A stretch of DNA of 64,000 nt from Shimia sp022448905 (GTDB taxonomy: Bacteria > Pseudomonadota > Alphaproteobacteria > Rhodobacterales > Rhodobacteraceae): contig NZ_CP138953.1 of the NCBI RefSeq assembly GCF_047126315.1, positions 124,001 through 188,000 of the forward strand. Reading direction: 5' to 3'. A program made the position numbers and the translations under genes. This document shows, piece after piece, positions 15,657-22,793 of the stretch. The notes under the pieces were generated by a model. That model was given only the letters and a program-made list of their open reading frames with translations, searched no databases and was not told the DNA's origin. Within the stretch, counting starts at the first letter, position 1. Each line of letters starts with the position of its first letter.

Positions 15657-17270
15657 CTATTCCAGCACGTCCTCCCCATCGCGCGCGGCGGCACGTCTGT
15701 CAGCCAGCCGTTTGGCGTAGTTGTAGTCTTTGGAACCGCGTTCGAAGCGGCTTTCGTAATAGTCGAGAACCATTGACTGCTCCTTGGCGGTAAACTGGGT
15801 GCCCGCACAAAGCCCTTCGATCGTTCTGCGGCGTTGCTCGTCCGTCATTTTCGCATAGTAGGTTTCTTTAACTTGAGGCCTCGCATGCCCAAGGTTGAGA
15901 GAGAAGGCTCTTTCTTCTTTCCGTGAGCTTGTCAGTTCGTTTCCCAGGTAGACCAGTGTGTCGCGCGCAGAGTGCGGCGTGCAGCAGCGATCAATCAGGG
16001 CCGTGGCGGCCTTGAAGGCTTTGCCGACCGCGGCGGAGGATTGCATGGGGGGCACCGGGGCGGCGCCGGGTGCGCGCTGGGTCAGATCATCCAAGCTGGG
16101 GAAGACTGCGTCATCTTCGGTATACCCCAGGGCCCCAAGTTCGGTCAGCCAATCACCGAGGACCTGCTGGAAGGCTTCCGTGCGAGGGAAGAAGAAACTG
16201 CGAAAGCTCTTGCCGTTCTTTGCCCGCATTTCGGTGGCGTCTTGGAGCATTTCCTTCTTCTGCATGTCGATGTGCTTTAGGCGAAGCGTGGTGAGGGCCG
16301 CTGCGCGCAATCCGCAGATATAGGCGCAAGCAATGATGGCCCGGTCCCGACGTTCTGCGATCGTGCTGCCGGGGATCTTCGCCAACATCTCTTCTGCTTC
16401 TTCGATCGTGAGATAGTCCCTGTCTTCACGCGGCAGTGTTTTTGCGCGTACCGCTTTGGGCAGCTCAAGATTGAGCAAGATGTTCTGACTGAGGCGCTTA
16501 TAGCCATCCTGTATGCGAAGCCACTCGAAGAACTGACGCACCTGAGACGCGTGATGGCGGATGGTGGAGTTGCTCAATCCACCATCCACTTTAGGGGTTT
16601 GACCCAGCTTGACCAAGTGGTCGCGGAAGGCGGCCGCGTCCGTCGGCGTCACCTTGTCGAAAGTTTTGCCGCCTAGATGAGCCTCTAACATACGGATGCT
16701 GCGCAGGTGGGCCCGGACGGTCACGGTTTCGAAGCGCCCAGCATAGGCTTGCCACTTATGCACGATCCGGTCATTCGCCAGATAACAAACCGCGCCGCGA
16801 GATGTGGGAAGATTCCCGGTACCAGTTTGGGAGTCCCCATTACTTTCGTCTATCAAGGCAAGGCTGATACCTAACATGACACATTTTTTGAGGCTGTCGT
16901 ATTCTGTCACTTTCAGTAACTTCGACACCTTAGCGTCGCAGGTTGAGCAAATAGCTTGCGCCATGGGGACGCCTACTGAGGTTGTGCTGAACGTGACGGA
17001 ATGCGGGGCTGGATAGCCCGCGCTGTCGCAGCTCAAACAGTTGAACTCACCTTGTTTCAGCTTCGCCCGCTGCTTGCGTTTCTGGCCACTGTGATAGCGT
17101 TGCAGCTCTGCGCCACGAAAGACGTAGGGAACCTGTTCATCCGATTTTTGAAGCCCCGACTTGATCCAGTCAGTCACGGCGTTGCGCCGGACGTCATAGA
17201 TCACGCACAGCTCCTCGACCGAGAAGACCTGATCCTGGCAAAGCTTTATCTTGTAGTGCGCCCGGGTCAT
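15657..17270 (-). CDS. Tyrosine recombinase (integrase) with N-terminal zinc-finger-like region
   Basis: A 537-residue integrase, longer than the usual 300-420. Residues 1-60 hold a helix-turn-helix-like segment (FSVEELCVIYDVRRNAVTDWIKSG). A CxxC pair (CLSC) and a second pair (CSTC) about 45 residues later suggest a zinc ribbon. The SAM-like core-binding domain follows (about 190-300). The catalytic domain keeps the recombinase pattern: arginine in CGLRAAALTTL, HSAR box in CTPHSARDTLVYLG, histidine in LNLGHARPQ and nucleophile tyrosine in VKETYY. The start overlaps the stop of the AlpA-like gene upstream (ATGA). It is distinct from the tRNA-adjacent integrase at 19066. Confidence 0.9.
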   Translation of the reverse strand: MTRAHYKIKLCQDQVFSVEELCVIYDVRRNAVTDWIKSGLQKSDEQVPYVFRGAELQRYHSGQKRKQRAKLKQGEFNCLSCDSAGYPAPHSVTFSTTSVGVPMAQAICSTCDAKVSKLLKVTEYDSLKKCVMLGISLALIDESNGDSQTGTGNLPTSRGAVCYLANDRIVHKWQAYAGRFETVTVRAHLRSIRMLEAHLGGKTFDKVTPTDAAAFRDHLVKLGQTPKVDGGLSNSTIRHHASQVRQFFEWLRIQDGYKRLSQNILLNLELPKAVRAKTLPREDRDYLTIEEAEEMLAKIPGSTIAERRDRAIIACAYICGLRAAALTTLRLKHIDMQKKEMLQDATEMRAKNGKSFRSFFFPRTEAFQQVLGDWLTELGALGYTEDDAVFPSLDDLTQRAPGAAPVPPMQSSAAVGKAFKAATALIDRCCTPHSARDTLVYLGNELTSSRKEERAFSLNLGHARPQVKETYYAKMTDEQRRRTIEGLCAGTQFTAKEQSMVLDYYESRFERGSKDYNYAKRLADRRAAARDGEDVLE

Positions 17271-17677
17271 TTCTCGGTCTCCGAACGATAGATCTCCTGA
17301 AGAGGTTGCGGCAGCGTAACCGTGAGTGCCTTCTCAAACGCAAGCAGGCTCGATAAACGCCAACGCGTGCTGTTTGGCGGCAATTTGACGGGGGCGGGCA
17401 GATAGCCCTGGTTGACGCGTTTCCACACTGTTTGGCGGGCAATGCCGAAGCGTTCAGCGACCTCTGTGTCTTTCAGATAGCGCTCGCCGTCACCGAGGTT
17501 GTCGGCGTTCTGGCCCTCAAGTGCCGCAAGCTGTTGCGGGGTCAGATCTGGAGGGTCAGTTTTCGGCTGCTTCTGATCACTGGCCGGTCGGCCAGTAAAG
17601 GCAACCGGTGTCTCAACGCCAACAGGGGCATCCGCGAACAGATCCCCCTGTGCCGAGTTATCACTGTGTTTAGCCAT
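17267..17677 (-). CDS. Excisionase/AlpA-like helix-turn-helix protein
   Basis: A 136-residue protein with a low-complexity, acidic and proline-rich N-terminal half (residues 1-65). Residues about 66-115 form a MerR-like winged helix: YLKDTEVAERFGIARQTVWKRVNQG followed by LPAPVKLPPNSTRWRLSSL. This is the pattern of AlpA/Xis DNA-binding proteins. Coupling to the integrase downstream (ATGA overlap) makes a recombination directionality factor or integrase regulator likely. The N-terminal extension is unusual for AlpA proteins, which are about 70 residues long. Confidence 0.85.
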   Translation of the reverse strand: MAKHSDNSAQGDLFADAPVGVETPVAFTGRPASDQKQPKTDPPDLTPQQLAALEGQNADNLGDGERYLKDTEVAERFGIARQTVWKRVNQGYLPAPVKLPPNSTRWRLSSLLAFEKALTVTLPQPLQEIYRSETEK

Positions 17678-17734
17678 TGGCGCCTCCCTTGAGGCGCGTG
17701 CCGCTCTGGCGCAGGGAAGGGGGGAGCAACAGGT

Positions 17735-17938
17735 TCATTCCGCGCCCTCCCTCAGGAGCGCGCGAATGTCACCCACACGCCAGGCTGTGGTGCGCGGGCC
17801 AAGGCGCACCGGCTGGGGGAAACGTCCGGCGCGGACGCCAGCCCACCAGGTCGAACGAGATACCGGTACCGGGCCTTTGGGATGCAGGATCTGCTTTTCG
17901 CGCAGCAGCGCGTCATCGGGAAGGTCGTCGAAGTGCAT
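17735..17938 (-). CDS. AlpA family DNA-binding protein
   Basis: A 67-residue AlpA-type regulator. It has the family order REKQILHPKGPVPVSRSTWW for the recognition helix, then GRFPQPVRLGPRTTAWRVGDI for the wing, and a short C-terminal helix. AlpA proteins activate or direct excision of integrated elements. It is the first gene of the minus-strand set AlpA, AlpA-like, integrase. Two GTGGATCCAC palindromes lie 62-92 bases upstream of its start and are probable control sites. Confidence 0.9.
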   Translation of the reverse strand: MHFDDLPDDALLREKQILHPKGPVPVSRSTWWAGVRAGRFPQPVRLGPRTTAWRVGDIRALLREGAE

Positions 17939-17999
17939 GGTAATCCATCCATGTGTGTTACAGATGGTCCAAGGCTGACGAAGCCCGATTATGTGCAGG

Positions 18000-18030
18000 G
18001 TGGATCCACTTAGTCCGATCGTGGATCCAC
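18000..18030. promoter_or_regulatory. Two identical 10-bp palindromes (GTGGATCCAC) before the AlpA gene
   Basis: GTGGATCCAC occurs at 18000-18009 and 18021-18030, 21 bp start to start, so both would face the same side of the helix. They sit between the stop of the 338-residue cargo gene (18057) and the AlpA start (17938). Paired, phased palindromes at this spot suggest a repressor site for the excision/integration operon. Confidence 0.7.
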
Positions 18031-18056
18031 GATGCGATTCATGTTTTTAAGGGGTT

Positions 18057-19073
18057 TCAGCTATCCCAACAGTCGCTGTCGACATGCTGTTCACTGGCCT
18101 CCTTGAGAAGTCTGCGAACCGTTTGCGGATCCAAGCTGCAGCCGAGTTCGGCGGATTTGTCGGCGATCTGCTTTGGTACATCGGATCTATTTTGACGCGG
18201 GTCGTAACTGTGGCCGTCGACGGCACAGGCAATGAGGGCTTTCTGCAGGGTTGCGATCCGGAGTGTACTTGCCGATTTTTGGGTTCGACTGTCTCCCTCT
18301 CTGGAAGCGGCCTCCAGTTTTTGCTGCAACTCCTTGAGCCGCTCATCTCTTTCCCCGAGCTGCTGTTGTAGGTCTGCGTTCTCGGCAGACATTTCCGCTA
18401 ATTTGACGGTCTCCGACTGCCGAGAGCTTTGATCAACCAGGCCAGCTGCACGGTGCCAGGCTGGAGACACGTAATAACCCCTCTTTTTTAGCCAGAGCAG
18501 GTAGTCCTTAACAGGGGACTTTTCGCAGATCTCCCCGATTTCCATCGCTCGCTTTAATATTCGGAACCTGTCTTCGCGCTCACAGATTGTTTCGCCGGTC
18601 TCCGGTGCCTCTCCGCGCCAGCCATCTGTGGTGAACGGATCAAAGTTCAACGACAAATCGATTGCTTCCCGCGCGGTCCAATAAGGCTTGCGAGTCCAAT
18701 TCCCGATGAGCTTTCGTTCCTGCTGAAGGTATTGTTCGGAGAGCATTTCGCTCCGGTGATGGGCAAAGTGCTGCCCGTCATATCCGATTGGCCCTTCTGG
18801 AGTGATGGCCAGCCACCAGTCTGTATGAAAGGGAATGTTGTTTCGCTCCGCCCACCAAAGCCAGTCAGTCGGAGTGCCAAACCGATCACCAGACCGTTGC
18901 GCACGTGCCAGTAACGTTTCGTGACACTGTAGTGTGTCCGAAGCACCATCGGCGTCAGGTGAGGTGCCCAGCGCGAGCAGGAGGGCTTCTTCCAAAGCCC
19001 AATGGCTCTGGTGAATCCAGGCCTCTATGAATTGCTCGGTTGGTCGCGCTGGCATCTGTTGGCTATCAGTCAT
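18057..19073 (-). CDS. Uncharacterised mobile-element protein with coiled coil and repeated W-EA-L motif
   Basis: A 338-residue protein without a named family that I recognise. Two similar segments, HWALEEALLLALGTSP (residues 24-39) and YWTAREAIDLSLNFDP (around residue 130), suggest an internal duplication. Residues about 225-265 form a charged coiled coil (LAEMSAENADLQQQLGERDE and onward). The C-terminal 45 residues, ending LDPQTVRRLLKEASE, look like a small helical DNA-binding region. It overlaps the end of the tRNA-adjacent integrase gene by 8 bases, so the two are probably co-transcribed. No membrane or catalytic motif is visible; it looks like element cargo or an accessory factor. Confidence 0.75.
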   Translation of the reverse strand: MTDSQQMPARPTEQFIEAWIHQSHWALEEALLLALGTSPDADGASDTLQCHETLLARAQRSGDRFGTPTDWLWWAERNNIPFHTDWWLAITPEGPIGYDGQHFAHHRSEMLSEQYLQQERKLIGNWTRKPYWTAREAIDLSLNFDPFTTDGWRGEAPETGETICEREDRFRILKRAMEIGEICEKSPVKDYLLWLKKRGYYVSPAWHRAAGLVDQSSRQSETVKLAEMSAENADLQQQLGERDERLKELQQKLEAASREGDSRTQKSASTLRIATLQKALIACAVDGHSYDPRQNRSDVPKQIADKSAELGCSLDPQTVRRLLKEASEQHVDSDCWDS

Positions 19074-20271
19074 GTTCCGGCCTTTTGGTTTTTAAAATAT
19101 CCAGATGGTCTGCCCACCACTGCGCCAACTCAACCCGTTCGCTCCAATGCTCGCCACGTGCGTAAGCGCGGCGGATTTCATTTTTCTCGACATGGGCAAG
19201 AGCGCGTTCGATCGCGTCTGGATGCCAGCGGCCGGATTCATTGGCCAGCGTGGAAAACATCGCCCGGAACCCATGCGCCGTCATCTCGTCCTTGCCATAG
19301 CCCATGCGGCGCAGGGCGGCGTTCAGGGTATTGTCGCTCATGCAGCGCTTTGATGAGCGCACCGATGGAAAGAGCAACTTGCCCCAGCCGGTCAAATCGC
19401 GCAGCTGCTTCAGGCATTGAAGCGCCTGACGCGATAGCGGCACCGCATGCGGGCGCCGCATCTTGGCGCGATGAGCCGGGACCGTCCATATGGCCTTGGC
19501 CTCGTCGACCTCTTCCCACTCGGCCATGCGCAACTCTCCGGGGCGCAGAGCGGTCAGCGACAGCAGCTGCAAAGCCAGGCGTGTTGAGGTTTGACCGGAA
19601 AAGCCATCAATGACTCGCAACAGGGCACCAACTTGCGCCGGATCGGTGATCGCCGCCCGATGCTGCACTTGTGGTCGGATCAAGGCGTCCTTCAAACCAT
19701 AGGTCGGATCATTGTCGGCCAGGCCCAGCGCGATGGCATAGCGGAAGACCGCCCCAGCGGCCGAGCGCATTCGAATTGCACTTTCGTGATTTCCTTTGTT
19801 TTCGATCTTCTTCAGGGGAACCAAAACATCTCGTGCTGTGATTTGGGAGATGGGCATGTGACCGATATCTGCGCCGAGCAGGCGGTGGAACCATTCGGTT
19901 TTGGTAAGTGTAGCTTCTGCCCGGCCTTCTATGCGCTTTTTTGCGAGCAGTTCTGCGGCAATCTTGGTGAAGGTCTCGGTTTGCTCGGCTGCCGCCTTGG
20001 CTTTCTGATCTTTGCGTACGCTCGAGGGATCTTCGTCCTTTGCGATCAAACTACGGGCCTCATCCCGTTTTTGTCGCGCATCGGCCAAAGTCACTTCCGG
20101 GTATTTGCCCAGCGCCAGCAGCTTCTCTTTCCGCAGCCAGCGGTACTTAAAACGCCAAAGCTTCGACCCATTTGGCTTGATCAGCAGATAGAGACCGTCG
20201 AAGTCGGCTTGCTTGTAGGGCTTCTCCTTGGGCTTAAGAGCCCGAATCCTTGCATCGCTCAAGACCGGCAT
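19066..20271 (-). CDS. P4-type tyrosine integrase (DUF4102 N-terminus)
   Basis: A 401-residue prophage/island integrase. The N-terminal arm-binding domain reads DARIRALKPKEKPYKQADF and GLYLLIKPNGSKLWRFKYR. The catalytic domain shows ALRPGELRMAEWEEV (arginine), MTAHGFRAMFSTLANE (HxxR box), ALAHVEKNEIRRAYARGEH (histidine and tyrosine). I choose the ATG at 20271, which has GGAAGG upstream, over the open frame to 20322, because family members begin at this point. The gene starts 164 bases from the 3' end of tRNA-Phe, the usual arrangement when the element inserted into that tRNA. Confidence 0.93.
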   Translation of the reverse strand: MPVLSDARIRALKPKEKPYKQADFDGLYLLIKPNGSKLWRFKYRWLRKEKLLALGKYPEVTLADARQKRDEARSLIAKDEDPSSVRKDQKAKAAAEQTETFTKIAAELLAKKRIEGRAEATLTKTEWFHRLLGADIGHMPISQITARDVLVPLKKIENKGNHESAIRMRSAAGAVFRYAIALGLADNDPTYGLKDALIRPQVQHRAAITDPAQVGALLRVIDGFSGQTSTRLALQLLSLTALRPGELRMAEWEEVDEAKAIWTVPAHRAKMRRPHAVPLSRQALQCLKQLRDLTGWGKLLFPSVRSSKRCMSDNTLNAALRRMGYGKDEMTAHGFRAMFSTLANESGRWHPDAIERALAHVEKNEIRRAYARGEHWSERVELAQWWADHLDILKTKRPEHD

Positions 20272-20272
20272 G

Positions 20273-20331
20273 GGGGTACCTTCCAGATGTCTCATGACAC
20301 GTACCCCAGATCGGTACCCCACTTTGGGGTA
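20273..20331. repeat. Cluster of GGTACCCC-type repeats upstream of integrase
   Basis: The word TACCCCA occurs at 20302-20308 and 20315-20321, an inverted copy TGGGGTA at 20325-20331, and GGGGGTACC at 20272-20280 just before the start codon. The second and third copies form a 7-bp hairpin with a CTT loop. The position between integrase and tRNA suggests arm-type recombinase sites or an autoregulatory operator. Confidence 0.6.
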
Positions 20332-20434
20332 GATAGTGGCGCACGTGGCAGGACATCACCGGACAAACCCACAGCGAAAAGCCTGCGAATACAGGCTACT
20401 ATCAGTCAAAATTGGATGCAACTGAATGATGAAG

Positions 20435-20509
20435 TGGTGCCCGGGGGCGGAATCGAACCACCGACACGAGGATTTTCAATCCACTGCTCTACCCCTGAGC
20501 TACCCGGGC
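20435..20509 (-). tRNA. tRNA-Phe (GAA)
   Basis: A 75-nt cloverleaf read on the minus strand. The acceptor stem is GCCCGGG with CCCGGGC, the D-arm includes AGCTCAGGGGTAGAGC, the anticodon loop is TTGAAAA (anticodon GAA), the T-arm is GGTGG-TTCGATT-CCGCC, and the 3' CCA is encoded. The anticodon stem has one U-U mismatch at 28-42. The neighbouring P4-type integrase lies on the 3' side, as expected for a tRNA used as insertion site. Confidence 0.97.
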
Positions 20510-20586
20510 ACGGGAAGGCGTCTCGCCTTGGGTGCAGGCCTTCTATGTCAGCCAATCGGGGCTGTCCAGAGGAAAAAGACAAAAAG

Positions 20587-20769
20587 TCAGTGCAAACGCG
20601 AAGTTTGTTTTTCCATCTCTTCCAGCGCCTCAATCGCCTCCTCAGGATCCTGCGAAGGCACCGCATAATCGCCGCCAAACCACTTGCCCAGATCGATGTC
20701 GGCGCAGCGTTTGGAGCAGAACGGGCGATAGCTTTGCACCGTGTCTTTTTTACAGATCGGACAACTCAT
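20587..20769 (-). CDS. yacG: DNA gyrase inhibitor YacG
   Basis: A 60-residue zinc-binding protein. The four cysteines sit in MSCPICKKD and RPFCSKRCADIDLGKWF, the diagnostic pattern of YacG, which binds GyrB and inhibits DNA gyrase. An acidic C-terminal tail (EEAIEALEEMEK) follows, also normal for the family. The start codon overlaps the end of the RNase E/G gene by 4 bases, so the two genes are coupled. First protein gene on the chromosomal side of tRNA-Phe. Confidence 0.93.
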   Translation of the reverse strand: MSCPICKKDTVQSYRPFCSKRCADIDLGKWFGGDYAVPSQDPEEAIEALEEMEKQTSRLH

Positions 20770-21791
20770 TTTAGCACCTCTGACAGGGCCGCGCGGGCGT
20801 TTTTGCGCTGCAATTCATAGTGCCCCAGCGGGGTCCAGCCCACCAATGTGGTGTCAATGGTGTCGCGCTTAAACGCTGCGCGCAGCGCGATCTCAAAGCC
20901 GCGGCGGTCCTTCTTGGGCATCGGCGCCAGGTCGAGCACAATCTGCCCGCCAAGCCCGCGCACGCGCAGCGCTCGTGGCAGCGCTTTGGCCACCGCAAAA
21001 TTGGCTTTGGTGCCGGCTGCCGGTGAAGTGTCTTTGCCGGTGTTCACATCCACCGCCACCAGCGCGCGGGTCGGTTCGACATACATGTCAGCACCGCCGC
21101 CCAAAGGCACGCGCGCACCCTGCGCCTCTTCCAGCGCGTCGAGCACGCCGTGGGTGTCAAAGCTGCCGGCTTCGGTCACCACTTCGGCAGGCTCGGACCA
21201 GTCGCGCCACGCCGCCACATGCGGACCATCCCCATCTATCAGCTTCTCGGCTGGGCCGTCGACGTCCGCCATCACCTGTTCTGCTAGATCGAGCATCGCG
21301 GCGATGTCTTCGGCCACGTCGGCATCCTCGGCCTCGGCACAAGCGGAACGGAGAATAATACCCGCCTCCGGCGCTTCGGCCACTTCGTGCGCGACGCCCA
21401 ACAAAGCATCGCGCCGATCATCATCGCGGATTGAGCGGCTGACATTCACACCAGGGGCGCCGGGCGTGACAATCGCATAGCGGCTTTTGAACAAGACCTT
21501 ATGGGTCACCGGAATCGCCTTTCCCGGCTCCGCCAGCCCAGTCACCTGCACCAAAAGAACATCGCCTGGCGCCATGCCTTTGACCTGACGCAAAAATGCC
21601 ATGCCGTCCGGGGTTTTCAAGAACATGCCGCCCTGCCCTTTCACAGGCCGGTCCGCCACCGCGCGATAGATCGTGCCCGGGCGCGGAGCGTCTTGGCTGT
21701 CAATCAAAAGGTCATCGAGCTGACCATCCACCATCAAGGCCGCAGCTTCGCGTCCCTCGATGCGGTCCAAAATGATCTGACGTCCCTTCAT
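20766..21791 (-). CDS. Ribonuclease E/G family protein
   Basis: A 341-residue member of the RNase E/G family, shorter than E. coli RNase G (489) and lacking a long C-terminal scaffold. The DNase I-like catalytic part is recognisable: ALVAVDVNTGKDT with the first metal aspartate and GGQIVLDLAPMPKKDRR with the second. The N-terminal S1-like half is compact, and I do not see the CPxCxGxG zinc link of RNase E/G. Its start overlaps the maf stop (ATGA). The gene order maf, RNase E/G, yacG is conserved in Rhodobacterales as I recall. A role in RNA processing is expected. Confidence 0.9.
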   Translation of the reverse strand: MKGRQIILDRIEGREAAALMVDGQLDDLLIDSQDAPRPGTIYRAVADRPVKGQGGMFLKTPDGMAFLRQVKGMAPGDVLLVQVTGLAEPGKAIPVTHKVLFKSRYAIVTPGAPGVNVSRSIRDDDRRDALLGVAHEVAEAPEAGIILRSACAEAEDADVAEDIAAMLDLAEQVMADVDGPAEKLIDGDGPHVAAWRDWSEPAEVVTEAGSFDTHGVLDALEEAQGARVPLGGGADMYVEPTRALVAVDVNTGKDTSPAAGTKANFAVAKALPRALRVRGLGGQIVLDLAPMPKKDRRGFEIALRAAFKRDTIDTTLVGWTPLGHYELQRKNARAALSEVLK

Positions 21792-22366
21792 GTGCGCTCC
21801 TTATAAAGCGGGTAGCCGGCCGCTTGCAGCAGGCCAGCGGTTTCGGCCACGGGCAGGCCAACAATGCCGGTAAATGAGCCGGAAATCCACGGGATGAAGG
21901 CCCCGGCGGGGCCCTGAATCGCATAACCGCCCGCCTTGCCCTGCCAATCCATGGTGGCGAGATAGGCGTTGAGCTCTTCATTGGACAGCCGCTTCATTTT
22001 CACCGCGCTGACCACGTCGCGCTCAAACAGCTGGTCACCTTTGCGCACCGCCACGGCGGTGATCACCCGGTGACGTCGGCCAGACAGCGCCATCAGAAAC
22101 TCCGCCGCCTCGGCTGCGTCCTGCGGCTTGCCCATGATGCGACGGCCCAGCGCCACAGTGGTATCGGCGCAGAGCACGACATCTTCAGAGGTCGCCTCAA
22201 CTGCCAACGCTTTCTCACGCGCAATCCGCACACAATAGGGGCGCGGCAGTTCGTTATTATTGGGGTCTTCATTGATATCAGGGGGACAAATGGCATCTGC
22301 AACCACCCCGATCTGAGCCAACAATTCTTTGCGGCGCGGACTGCCCGAGCCAAGTATCAACCGCAT
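21788..22366 (-). CDS. maf: Maf family nucleotide pyrophosphatase
   Basis: A 192-residue Maf/YceF-type protein. It has the N-terminal LILGSGSPRRKELL, VVLCADTTVALG with the active-site aspartate, the segment SGRRHRVITAV, and KAGGYAIQGPAGAFIPWISGS near the C-terminus. Maf proteins hydrolyse non-canonical or canonical nucleoside triphosphates to monophosphates and are linked to cell-division control. The frame is open to 22414, but the family start fits ATG 22366. It overlaps the RNase E/G gene by 4 bases and follows infA. Confidence 0.93.
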   Translation of the reverse strand: MRLILGSGSPRRKELLAQIGVVADAICPPDINEDPNNNELPRPYCVRIAREKALAVEATSEDVVLCADTTVALGRRIMGKPQDAAEAAEFLMALSGRRHRVITAVAVRKGDQLFERDVVSAVKMKRLSNEELNAYLATMDWQGKAGGYAIQGPAGAFIPWISGSFTGIVGLPVAETAGLLQAAGYPLYKERT

Positions 22367-22432
22367 CCCGGACCTCTTAAATGCGAAAAGGCGGCCCGTT
22401 TCGGGGCCGCACATTGGCTTAGTGTCAAACGC

Positions 22433-22651
22433 TTACTTGAAGCGGTAGTTGATCCGACCTTTGGTCAGATCGTAAGGGGTCATCTCGACTTGAACCTTGT
22501 CGCCAGCCAGAACACGGATGCGGTTTTTGCGCATCTTGCCTGCCGTATGTGCGATGATCTCATGGCCGTTTTCCAGCTCGACCCGAAACGTCGCATTCGG
22601 CAGGAGTTCCTTCACGACACCGGGAAATTCGAGCAGTTCTTCCTTCGCCAT
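22433..22651 (-). CDS. infA: Translation initiation factor IF-1
   Basis: A 72-residue S1-domain protein, exactly the expected length. The sequence MAKEELLEFPGVV, LPNATFRVELENGHEI, HTAGKMRKNRIRVLAGD and the ending YDLTKGRINYRFK are diagnostic for IF-1, which binds the ribosomal A site during initiation. ATG 22651 is preceded by GGAGAG. A longer frame to 22681 exists but adds residues not present in the family. Confidence 0.98.
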   Translation of the reverse strand: MAKEELLEFPGVVKELLPNATFRVELENGHEIIAHTAGKMRKNRIRVLAGDKVQVEMTPYDLTKGRINYRFK

Positions 22652-22793
22652 GGTCTCTCCTTTGATTAGCACCTGCAGCATTTTGCAGACTTGCGCCTAA
22701 ATGAGGGCTTTTTCCCTTTTTTTCAAGGGTCAAAACCAAAAGAAGCCGATTTATCCGAAGATACCTCGACATTTCCTCCCATTAGCCACCAGT

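Noticed and set aside
15073..18056. Second copy of the tRNA-Phe 3' end (attR) to bound the island
   Set aside because: I read the spacers at 15073-15656 and 17939-18056 for a copy of the T-arm and acceptor sequence and did not find one; it may lie outside the window.
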